From the NCBI GenBank assembly GCA_035236585.1, contig CP141128.1, positions 37,926,684-37,990,683 on the forward strand: a DNA stretch of 64,000 nucleotides, written 5' to 3'. The position numbers and the translations under genes are program-made. Positions 1 to 10,462 of the stretch are shown piece by piece. Position 1 is the first letter of the stretch; the number at the start of each line of letters is the position of its first letter. Under the pieces are notes generated by a model. That model worked only from the letters and a program-made list of their open reading frames with translations, was not told the origin of the DNA and did no database searches. The stretch is from Warburgia ugandensis. Its lineage: Eukaryota > Streptophyta > Magnoliopsida > Canellales > Canellaceae.

Positions 1-2440
1 TTCATTTAGTATTTTAAATAAAGTAAAACATTTAACATAGTTTATTTCCTATAGAATGCCCAATTCAATAACGTAAAGTGCTCGGGGCATTACACCTTGG
101 AAGGAAGTAGCAGCATCCAAAAGCATCACAAAACATCAAGAAAAAGGAGTACAAAGGCTAGAATGAAGTGGACATCTCCTTCCTAATGGAGGAGGGGTCC
201 TTTAACAATGTGAGAAAAGAGTTCTCTTTTGCTTGGAATTTGGGCCAGTTTTATAAGGTTTTTCCTATTTTTCTTGGTTAACCTACTATTAAGGCATGGT
301 GCAGATTAAAGAGGGTTAATTTGAATGTCTAGTATGGGGGAAAGAATGGCAATCAAATAGGAAAGTGGGGAGGAGTTAATGGGCTATCTTAAGGTAGGGG
401 TTAGGTGGCAGACGCCCATTTTTTTAGGAAGGGACATCTCCCCCCTTCAAAAAAATCATTGAATATCCATTTTTTTGGAAAGTAGGTGTGAATGATATGG
501 GAAAGGGATGGGAGGTGTTAGGTGGAGATACTTGGTTCGTTAGGACGTTTCCTAAGAGGTGGAAGGAGTGATAATTTTGGAAATTCGTAGTGAATCTTAA
601 GTGTGAGGTAGAAATTAAGGAAAAAGTGGGGAAAAGTGAGAAAAATTCTAAAAATTAGTTTCTCTTATCCAATTTTTCCACATGCCCTCTTATTTTAATA
701 TATTTTTTCTTAATTATCTTCAAAATAACTCGTAGATAACTCTCCTGAATCTCCTCCAATCCTAGTCTTCCACTTACGTTAGCTTGATAGCATAGATGGC
801 TAGCTTTGAAGGCTTCATTGGCTAAGTTCATGGCTGGCTTAGGAAGCTTCCTTGGCTTGTTTTATTGGATTCAATCATTGGCTTGAGTGGCTTTATGGTT
901 TGGCTTAAATTCCTTAGCTTGCCACCTCCTTTCATGGCTTATATGGCTAAGGTGGCTAATGTGGCTTCCATGCAAAAGTGGTGAGGATGCATGACTTACT
1001 TCATGTACCCACTTTAGCCATCCTTAGCTCCTTTAATCACATCCATTACTGGTTCTTAAGATGATCTTTCCCTTTGGTTTATGTTGAAGTGATAAATTTG
1101 AGGTTTTGACTTGATCTTTTGATCTTGATTTTCAATTTCATCCTAATCGATCTCAGCCATTGGATCAACATCTTACTTCCTACAAAAAAGTAAAAAATAC
1201 CTAAAAAAACATGATTAATTACATACTAACATTGGATTAGCTTCTAACCTACATAATAACAAACTTTTGCTTCATTAGGTAAAAAATGCATGTGTTATGA
1301 ATTTTGGTCAAAAACCTTAATTTAATGCTATAAGTTATAACACATGGACATTAATGAGGTGATTTTTATGCAAAATTCAATACTTATCAATGATCCCATG
1401 GGATTTATGTTTTGGTTCCTAGGCAAACAAAAGATGTTTCTACATAAGATGAACTGGGGCTCCATGTAAGATGAACCTAAGATGATTATTAGATGAGTAC
1501 TCATGACCAACTACGAACGTACTCGCCAAGGTGCCAAAGGGCATGAGATATATGTTGGTTGGAGTGCCGATGTCATTGTTTTAACTGAGCAATTATTTTG
1601 AATTTTTGATAATCATAATTTACATGTCTTATAAAATATGATTCTGTTAATGTAAATTAAAGATACATGGATAATTGTAAATGCCTATAAATGTGCAACT
1701 TGGAACAACTAAGTCAATATAGTCATAATATTTTATTGTATTAAGAAACATGAATTTCAAAGCACCTATATGCTGGATGTCATGATTTTTAAGTTTGTAG
1801 TCTAGATTTATCTATTGGTATGGAGTATACTCAACCTTCAATAAAACATGCAGATTCATCATGAAAGGCATAGGAGTGAGAAGAAGCAGAGCTACTCTAC
1901 ACTTTAGAAGATAACATGAGAAGCTGCAAAGTTTGAATTTAATTCTAGTTATAAAAAGAGTATTCATGTATTATGGCATGAGATACTAAGACATTTATTC
2001 TATTAATGAATACAACAGTAATGTGGTTGTGATTGATGCATCTTAGGCAATGATGTTATGTGAGATTATGATAAAACTTACATGGCCCAGACATGGGCTA
2101 TTTTTGAAAAAGGTAAGTATTTGAAGGAAAAAGTACTTAGTATTTTTGAAAAATGATGTTTTTAAGGAAAAAAATATTTTTTGATATTCTGATTTTACAA
2201 ATTGATTTTTAAAAAAGGGATAACCTACCTTTGAAAATTTTTGAGAAAATTGTGTTTTAAAAACTAGTGTAACAACAACATTGATAGTCTAGCATGGGTA
2301 TACATCAAAGAAGTTGTGAGCTTGCATGGAATACTCGTGACTATTACTTTTGACAAGGATAGCCAATTCATGCTAGAGTTTTGGAGATGCATGTAGAAAT
2401 CTTTAGGATCATTGTTGAGTTTCATTATAGCTTTACATCC
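1..2440. other. AT-rich sequence without recognised genes
   Basis: No reading frame here resembles a known protein; the only frame of about 60 codons (1328-1510, minus) has no recognisable features. CGGGGCATTACA at 82-93 resembles the terminus of a gypsy LTR read on the minus strand (TGTAATGCC...), so the window may open inside an LTR. No matching primer site or polypurine tract could be seen beside it. The rest is ordinary AT-rich DNA apart from the TGGCT-rich patch listed separately. Confidence 0.5.
797..978. repeat. TGGCT-rich degenerate repeat patch
   Basis: About twelve copies of TGGCT occur in roughly 180 bases, at irregular spacing of about 8 to 25 bases, in phrases such as TTGGCTTG, ATGGCTAA and GTGGCTTC. 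Flanking DNA does not share this. It may be a decayed short-period tandem repeat or simple low-complexity drift. No function is implied. Confidence 0.5.
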
Positions 2441-2510
2441 TAACTTCTACCTCAAAATTTTGTACAACTATCCTCCTATGATTTTCCCTAAGTAACCTTA
2501 GCTATGCAAG
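2441..2510 (+). repeat. 70 bp direct repeat, copy 1 (copy 2 at 5112-5182)
   Basis: The phrase CCTCAAAATTTTGTACAAC and the following bases through AAGTAACCTTAGC recur near 5112-5182 with only scattered changes. Copy 1 abuts the presumed left end of the old LTR at 2516. Copy 2 lies about 300 bases beyond its right end. This is far longer than a target-site duplication, so it is an older dispersed or local duplication. Confidence 0.55.
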
Positions 2511-2515
2511 GTATC

Positions 2516-4812
2516 TGATATATATATATATATTACTTATAATATGCCTACATTTAGTAGTTTTAGCCCCTAATTTAACTTAAATATCAGTAATTAGGAT
2601 TTATTTCATATTTTGCAGGATTAGAGTACAATTTAGAAAATTGCATTTTTGTGGTAACTAAAAACTTAAAAGAGAGCAAATCCACCATCAGAGCATCATC
2701 AAGACTGATAAGCCGTCAACAACAAAGTCCAAAAGGTCAAATTGGTTGGGGCATCCTTACCAAAGTCATAATAGTAAAAAACCTAAGCAAAAGACTAACC
2801 TTATCTACTCAAAAGAGAGTGCTTTTATCATAAGAGAAGGTAGCTAATTTTTTCATGTGTGCTTGCATGCAATCTACCACCCTAGGAAGCTTTTATGTGA
2901 AGCACAAATCATATACAATGGAGTAGATATATGGTTTATATGCTAAAGTGAATTACTTAGAGACCAGGGCTGCATGAAGAGAAGTCTCACTAGCTCATTC
3001 AATCACATAACTTTGGAGATGACCCACACAATGAGTTACACAATTCTATGTGATTTACATGAGAAAAATAAGGAGATAAGAAAATATGAAAATGTGATGA
3101 ATAGAGAGATAATTACAGGAAAACTACGGTCGACATTCATCCAGACTTTGAAATATTCAATAGCCAAGATCTACCCTTGGTCATAGCCATCCTAAAGCAC
3201 CCAATGGGAAAGCATTTAAACAAAGATAGACCAATGAGTATCATGACTGCAAAGAAGAGAAAAACTGAATTCATTGGTGGAGATCTTTTAATGTATTGAC
3301 CACCTTTATTTTAGGAGAAAAAAGTGTTCTCCTAGGGAAGAAAATGTGTTCCACTCCTTGAAACCCATTGGTTGGAGACAAAAATGGTGGGATGGGAGAG
3401 AATCAAGGAGTGAAAGAGATTTACATAAGAAAATCTCCATGGCATCAAAGCCACTCACTCTAGGGAAGAAATGAGATACAAAGTATGTTCTTTTGGATAG
3501 GAAAACTTCTACAAAATCTCAGCCACTCAATCTAGGGTGAAACATGATCTAGTGGCGAGGAAATGAAGAGTTGAAGCTCAACCCTAGCCACCATCCCATA
3601 AAATGGATTCAACATGAGATAAAAAGAAAGAAAGGAAACTTCCAATCCTCCCATATCCCCACATAATCTCCTCCCATTCCTATTTTCCCATCTTCCCTTC
3701 CAAGCAAAGCATTCCACACCCTGCCTTCCATTCTATCTTATCCCCTTCCTTTCTACATTATTCTATCTTCCATCTCAACCAAAAATTGCTCCTTCATCCT
3801 CTTGAGGATTATTTGATCCCAACTATTCATTTCCTAGGGCTTTCTGTATAAAAGAAGGTGAATAGAAAAGAAGAAACATCTCTTACTTTACCCATAGCTC
3901 AGATCTAATCACAAGAGGTACAGAGGGGGAGAGATTACTCTCGCCATCTTTTCCATTTTTTTTTTTTTCTATTCTATTACATCACTAAAGTAGGAAACCC
4001 AATAGAAGTGGTCACACCCTACTATAGATCACATTTTTTCCATCTTTTGCATTCTTTTGAGAGCTATTCTCTTCCTAGAATTCTAGAAAAAGGAGAGGCA
4101 TGCAATCTCTTTAATGTTTTCTATTCCACACATTATCTTATATCTACTCTTCCTAGAGTTGTAGAATAGGAAAAATCACACATTTCTTTATCATTCAATT
4201 CTTAGAGGTGGTAACTTTTTAGGAAAAGTGTTAGGTGCCTCTTTCTATGGCATCATAGCACTTCAATCCTAAGGGTTTATTGGATAGGGTTGAGCATTAT
4301 ATGAGATGTGGAATGTTAGATGATTCCCTATTTGCTTGTTAGTTACACTCATAATGCCCAAACAAGTCAAAGGAATTGACTTGATGATGAAAGCTTGGTA
4401 GTAACTTTAGTGTATTTTGGGTTGAAGTGACGTATACAAACCATTGTTGAGTGACACACCAACAAAGTCCTACAAATGGAGATTCAAGCCTGAGACAAGA
4501 AGTTTTACTTAATTTTCTTTGTTTCTTTCTTTCCTACTATTGTATTCAATTCAATTGTAAATAATTTCCATTAATGAAAGTAGTTTTTTATTCAAGTTCT
4601 TAGTTAGTTTGCTCTAGTTCTATTTTTCTATCTTATTTCCTCACTTACGTTTATTTCTTTATTTTAGTATTATTAGTACTTAAAATCATTCACTTTCTTT
4701 GATTGTTGGCTTGGTTAATGAAGGTTTTAATTGAATTCCTACTAACTAAGAGTCTCTATGGGATCAGTTGGTGTTTGCCTTGTCTAAACTACAATAGACT
4801 CATGCACTTGCA
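2516..4812 (+). mobile_element. Decayed Athila-type solo LTR (B1)
   Basis: This looks like a long LTR without an internal region. The right end has the signature seen at the end of the Athila LTR at 34174-36604: a GGGATC block near 4760, an ACTACAATAGAC-like block near 4787 and a terminal CATGCACTTGCA. The left end starts near TGATATATATA. The middle holds a pyrimidine-rich stretch (about 3640-3780) followed by a TATA box (3847-3854), the usual order in these U3 regions. The copy split across 17386-33803 is homologous along most of its length, which supports its being one repeat unit. No coding capacity. The exact left end is uncertain by tens of bases. Confidence 0.55.
3847..3854 (+). promoter_or_regulatory. 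Putative LTR TATA box
   Basis: TATAAAAG lies directly after the pyrimidine-rich tract of LTR B1, about 960 bases before its right end. This position fits an RNA polymerase II start at the U3/R border. Activity is unknown in such an old copy. Confidence 0.4.
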
Positions 4813-6717
4813 TAAGTATAAATTAAATACAAAACTTTGGAAAAATAGAGGGAGAGAGATCACTTTCACCATCCCTCTCCTATAGACACACAACCACACT
4901 ACTTGGAAAAGAAGTATGAGTCCAACCCTAAATCTATAGACCAATCGTCACTCTTTGCTTAAGGCTTCATGTGAGAGATAGGAATGAGGTGCCCTTCTCA
5001 AGGTGAGTACTACCCCCATTCCATGCCTCCTTTAGTAGAAGATTTTGTTGTTCCTATCTCTTGGAATGTTGGTCTCCATTTTTCCATTGTTTTTCCATTC
5101 CATTTCATTATTAACCTCCACCTCAAAATTTGGTACAACTATCCTCCTCTGATCATCCCTTAGTAACCTTATCCATGTAGGATGGTGCCAATTATCAAAA
5201 TCCATTATGGACAGCTCATTGATGGTGGTCACTATAGGTTAGAAAAAGTCACTAATATTTAAGCCAAATGGATCCACTAGAGGTGTGGATCTCTTATTAG
5301 CTAAATGCTTAGACTTCATAGTGTTATAGGTAATTGGGTATTTGGAGGTGGTGACAAAGTGAAATGATAGTTAGAGGTGCTTTAACCACATCTTATTGTG
5401 AGACACCATCTCACCTTGCCACATAACACACCATAAAACCAGGTTTGGTTAATCTGTTTTGGCTAGTGATAATCTCATAAAATATCATACAAAAGAAAAG
5501 AAATCTTAAACTGTGACATATCCTTTTCTTTTTCTTCTTCTCATCAGTATTTCTTTTTTCTGTCCAATCTACAACCCAAAGAAAATGTAGAATAAAGTAA
5601 CTCATGAAAACCATTTTCTATGTCTATCCATCTTTTTCATCATTATGTAGATAAGATTCTCATCTAGGCTACTCGAGTTTGAAGCTTAATCAAGTACTTT
5701 TTCTTAGAAAGTCTTCAATCAATGACAGAAAACCTTTGAAGGTTTAAATTTGATATAATTAGGGTAACAATAGAGCCTAACCTATAAATCTAGATTTTTG
5801 AATAATTCGATATGGGGTTTCTTACCTTCATGAGTTGATCAATCTTGAAATATAAATTTAGGTTTCAGTTGTGGAAAGAAAGATGTTTTATGGTAACAAT
5901 AGCTCTTGCAGATGGGGGGTTAAGATAGAGGATTTGAAGTCCATCTTGAATTGGATAAATAGCACATGATATGATTACTTTTCCCCATGAAGTTTATTGA
6001 TGCTAGTAAAAAGACAATACATGATTATGAACTATTGAAGGTAACTTATTTCTCCTGAACAAACAACAAGACCAAAATTTTCCATTTTGAAAATGAAAAT
6101 GAGAAGATCTTACCATTCTAGTGTAAATTATAAGGTTGGCATGGGATTATGTTTTCAATTATTGTATCACTTACTACCTTTGCAACCTCAGCTCTTGTAT
6201 TAAACAACACTAGTCTCCTTGTTTTGTGACATTTTAAGGACACTTAAGAGATGGTTACTATGTTTTATTTGCTACAAATTTCAAGCAGATCACTACAACT
6301 ACTTTTATTCATTTTAAATGTGACTTATATTAAGTTTCATCTCACATCTTCATTCCCCAAACTTATAAGGCTGTGAACCTAATAGGGGAATCAACTTAGA
6401 GGAGCAATATAAGAAATACAAAGCTTTCATAGATGAATGAAGCTTTCAATGTTAGTTGTTCTCCACAGATTTTGACAAAACTCAGTTTTCTTACCTTTAA
6501 TGAATTCAACAACAACAAAGTTATGCACTCTTTCATGTCTCAATGGAGTTCTCACTCACTATTGTAGTTTTTCTAGACATGGAAGAAGATGGCACTCACA
6601 TTTTTGCCCATTTATCTTTCTTTTTATAGGTATAAGCTCTAAAACTTGAAGAAGACAGTTGTTTATTACCAAATTCACACTCCTCAAATGATAATCCAAT
6701 ATAGGCCATTGAATAAA
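4813..6717. other. AT-rich region without recognised genes
   Basis: It contains copy 2 of the 70 bp direct repeat (5112-5182) and otherwise nothing I can assign. Short frames on both strands (for example 5032-5232 and 5411-5614, minus) have no motif, no biased composition suggesting coding, and no family resemblance. Confidence 0.5.
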
Positions 6718-6960
6718 GATCTAATACCATATTGAATTATGATTTGACCTAAAAGATTAAGCTAATCTAAAATGGGCCAATATTTATATCTTTAATTGTT
6801 TATTATGTTCTAGATATGCTGATGATCTTTTGTCAGTATGTTTGAAGTTTGTTTGTTTATTTCTTATTAGGCAGTTAGTTATAGGCAATGGTTTTGGGAT
6901 GTTCACATGTCATATGAGTTGTACTTAAGATGGTTAACGATATATCTTTCTTAATAAAAA
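6718..6960 (-). mobile_element. Possible LTR edge with degenerate tRNA-Met primer site
   Basis: GATCTAATACCA at 6718-6729 differs by a few bases from GCTCTGATACCA, the reverse complement of the common plant tRNA-Met primer-binding site. It is followed by an ATTGAATTATGATTTG-like sequence that resembles a frequent plant LTR terminus. A minus-strand element would have its 5' LTR beginning here and running right. The right limit is a guess and no coding region was seen on the left, so this is tentative. Confidence 0.3.
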
Positions 6961-7599
6961 TCTTCACCATCTTCCAAAAGAAAATAAAATTAATGTAGCC
7001 TTCATAGTGCTAACTTGCATGTGCTCACATTAGTTGTATGTCATCTAGGTTGAGATAACATGAGTTAGTAATCTCAAGGAATTAATAATGCAAGTGTCTA
7101 GTTGGCAATTTACCCATGTCAAGTGTGCTCTATGCAACTGTATCATCATTCTTTCAGCAATTCTTATCGTATAAAATTTAGGATGGTGTGGATGCATAGT
7201 GTGAAACTAACAAAGTAAAATGCAAGGGCTCACTTGCATTTATCATTTATCATAGTCTTAAGTGACCAAGGTAGGTAGGAAACTTAACATCCCCCTGTTG
7301 ATAATAATTCTTAACATTGTGTTTGCTAATAGAATTGGTAAAAGTTTAGTGGACATTGTCTTATGGCTATTTAGGCATGTTTTAGTAAATTGTCAATGGT
7401 TGGAATGATGTAACTGAGATATTTTGGAATATTTACCCATTCATCCATTTTTATTTGACCTAGATCTTATTAGAGGTAGAAGTATATTATATTGTAGCAT
7501 CATCTTGTTAATTTTTGGGGTTGAGAACATAAGCAAGTTGAATATGCTTCATTTATAGTTGTTCTATAATAAATGCACATAATTTGACTTGAAAATTAT
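6961..7599. other. AT-rich region without recognised genes
   Basis: No coding frame, repeat or regulatory signature that I can support is visible in this stretch. Confidence 0.5.
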
Positions 7600-8672
7600 A
7601 CATAAGTTTGGCAAGGCATATTAGCCATGCTTCTTGATTTTGATGATAACAAAACCTATAAGTGGTGTTTTTAACATTCTAGTGAGTGCGCAAAGTCATG
7701 GAAAGGAGTTAGATACATTTTATGAAGAATTGTGTAAGTTTCAAGACTGAAAGAAATCAAAGTTCAAAGTTTAGATAAATTCCATTCAATTGCTTAGCCA
7801 AAGAAGTTGATTACATTCAAAATAATTACCATAACTACCATTACAATTGTTGTCTACCTTCACATCAAGTCAGCTATGTTTTGAAGACTTAAAGACTCTT
7901 GAAGCTCAATCAATATAAAAAGCAACAAAGCCTCGTAACTAATTTTCTTAAGAGAACATCAATGATTTCTCAAAATAGATGACTGCGCAGCCTCTTGGCT
8001 GATGTAGTTCTACAACAATCCAGTTGACCATCTCATTGAACAAGTCAATTGCATTTCAATTCGAAGGTCACTTAGAGGAAGTCACACATGAATCCATTTG
8101 ATTGTTAAATCAATTCAATCAACTATTTCAGGATGATTTGTTTCCATAATTGGAAGTTTATTTTTTGAAGGAGTAAGTTCACAGTATTGTGTAAAATAGT
8201 CAATTGTTTTTAGAATCAGGTTAGCTGCCCTTGGAAAATAGTTGATTTCTTTGAAAATGATTAGGAGAAAATTTTGGCTTCACTCATTCTTGTTGATTAT
8301 TTTTATAAATCCAATCAACTACCACCTGATTGAGATAAGTTTCATTTCTAAGTAGATAATCAAATGAACTAGTAGATATGAGAATTTAACTACTCATATT
8401 GAAAGTTCATCCAAATTCATTACACATGAAATCTAGTGGATTTCTTTGGAAGATAAGTGGACAAGATATCAATTTCAAATTTGAAATCCCATCTTGTGGT
8501 GAGCTGTATGACTTACAAATAGCTAGAATTTTATCTCTAATGTATTTTGTTGGGAAGAATACTGTATACTGGAGACTCAAAGAGCATTCAAATATGAAAT
8601 AATAGAGTATCTTCTCTAGCATTCAAGCCTAATACTCAAAGCAAATAGTTCCAAGCTTCCTATTTGAATCTT
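7600..8672 (+). mobile_element. Probable SIRE-like Ty1/copia LTR remnant
   Basis: Near the left end is TTTTGATGATAACAAAAC (7638-7655), the phrase that opens many SIRE-type copia LTRs. The body carries repeated short motifs of the form CAATCAACT or AGTTGATT (for example near 7800, 8020, 8115, 8200, 8245, 8300 and 8320), a habit of these LTRs. The same opening phrase occurs in reverse in the LTR ending at 57480. The right end meets the truncated retroelement A1 at about 8672. No coding. The family call rests on these phrases alone. Confidence 0.35.
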
Positions 8673-10321
8673 TCAAATAGGGGAAGTACCGGGTATAAGG
8701 TCAATGGTAAACTCAATTTCTCTTGGTGGGGGTAGACCTGGTAAGTCCTTAGGGAATGCATTAGGAAATTCTTGGACTACCTCGACATCCTCTAGCTTTG
8801 GTTGGGGACTCTCAACAGATTCAATCTTGGCCAAGAAGAAGGGCCATCCTTGAGCAATGTGCTTAACTGCTTTCATGGCAGAAATAACACACGCTCCAGA
8901 ATAATCCTTTCTTCCTTGGAGGGTGAAAGTGTCTCCATTAGGTAGGGTGAAAGTGACACATTCTGGCGGCAATCAAAGGCTTGATGAAGGGCTAGCCAGT
9001 CCATACCTAGGATGGCGTCAAAGTCATTCATATCTAAGTGAATAAGATTGGCATGTAGCAAATGATCTTTGACCAAAACGGGGACATCCTGGAGATAAGA
9101 ATAGGTGGGAAGTGCCTGGCCTACAAGAGTCATGACTTCTAGAGTGAAGTCTAGGTCCTGTGGTATAATGTCCAACGTTGATGCAAACTCCTGGGATATG
9201 AAAGAATGAGTGGAGGCTGTATCGAATAGAACTTTAGCAGGTGTATCATAGATAGAAAGAATACCTTCAACTACTGCATTTGAAGCCTGGGCTTGACTGG
9301 AAGTGAGGGCAAAGACATGTCCTTGGCTCTTTGGAACCTGGTCTTCTTTACGCTGTTGTACTTTCCTTTTAGGACAATTCCTAGCAAGATGTCCTAATTC
9401 TCCATAGGTATAGCAAGTGATGTTGAAAGTGGGACATGGTTTGCCTGAATGATTCCTGTTACACCTAGGGCATGTCTTCCAGTCTGGTCTTCTTCCTTTG
9501 TTTTCAAATGGCTTCTTGAAAGGTGGCGTGGGTCCAGATGACTGAAATGGTATCTTTCCTTTATTTCCCATGGTGTTGGTGTTCTTAGTTTCCTTTATCG
9601 CCTAATTCCTTTGATAATCTTTTTCGTATAGGGAGGCCATCTCTATGGCTTTGGCTATGGTGGAAGGTTGGAAACCTAGAACTCTGTTCCTGAGTCCTGG
9701 GTTGAGCCCATCTACAAATCTTTTCGCCGCGTCTTCCTCATCAGCATAAGCATGTGGTGCAAATCTTTGGAGGCTGATGAATTTATTTTCATACTATTGG
9801 ACAGTCCTGTTTCCTTGTTCTAAGTCCATAAATTCTTTTTCCTTCTATTTTCTTACATGTTTAGGATAATATTTGTCATTAAAGACCTTTTTTTAAAATT
9901 CTTCCCATCCTATTGTTTCTTGTTGGTCAAAATAAGTCCTTTCCATTGTTTCCCACCAAAAGGTAGCCTCTCGCCTAAACACAAACGTGGCCACGGGTAC
10001 CTTTCTTTCTTCAGTTATGTTCATGGCTTTAAATATCTTTTCAATATCAATTAGCCATTTTTCAGTTGTAGATGCTTCATCTTCTCCTGTGAATGAGGGA
10101 GCTAATTTATGAAACCTTTCTAACCAAACCTCAGTCCTATCTATTGCTTTATCAGGGGAAGGATCTCGTGTGGTAGGGGTTTGGGTTTCTTGATTACTCA
10201 TGTATTGTTCCATATGCTATAGGAATCACTGGAATAATTCAGCCATCCCATTGCCCGACCCAGTGGAGTCCACTGGTGGGGCTTCAGGTCTTGGAGCATC
10301 GCTTACTTGCTTTCTAGGCAT
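8673..10321 (-). pseudogene. Ty3/gypsy gag-protease pseudogene (A1)
   Basis: Gag is the structural protein that packages element RNA; the protease that follows cuts the polyprotein. The start ATG is at 10321-10319, the same position as in A2. Two in-frame stops follow within the first 35 codons, so the longest gag frame restarts at 10213. The capsid part runs to about 9893, then the frame changes. The piece at 9571-8873 carries the zinc knuckle (9415-9374) and the aspartic protease. The knuckle's second cysteine is a tyrosine (C-x2-Y-x4-H-x4-C). The protease motif reads DTAS at 9223-9212 instead of DTGS, a loss of the invariant glycine. Another frameshift near 8970 leads into 8972-8673, the linker before RT. 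The gene is dead by several independent lesions. Confidence 0.85.
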
Positions 10322-10448
10322 CTGTAAATCACAAGGTAATTCACAGGACCTTAGTATGTGTGATCATATTACCCCTTAATCTTTCATGGATGAAACTTGA
10401 TTATAAGTTATTCTCCTCATAACTGGGCTGTGAGTAATGTCAAACCGG

Positions 10449-10460
10449 GCTCTGATACCA
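10449..10460 (-). other. Primer-binding site (tRNA-Met type) of A1
   Basis: GCTCTGATACCA on the plus strand is TGGTATCAGAGC on the element's strand, the usual plant initiator-Met primer site. Two bases (AT) separate it from the LTR end at 10463. It fixes the element's orientation and its 5' LTR. Confidence 0.9.
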
Positions 10461-10462
10461 AT

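Noticed and set aside
10449..10460. tRNA gene at the CTGATACCA sequences
   Set aside because: They are 12-base primer-binding sites complementary to the 3' end of tRNA-Met; no cloverleaf can be drawn around them.
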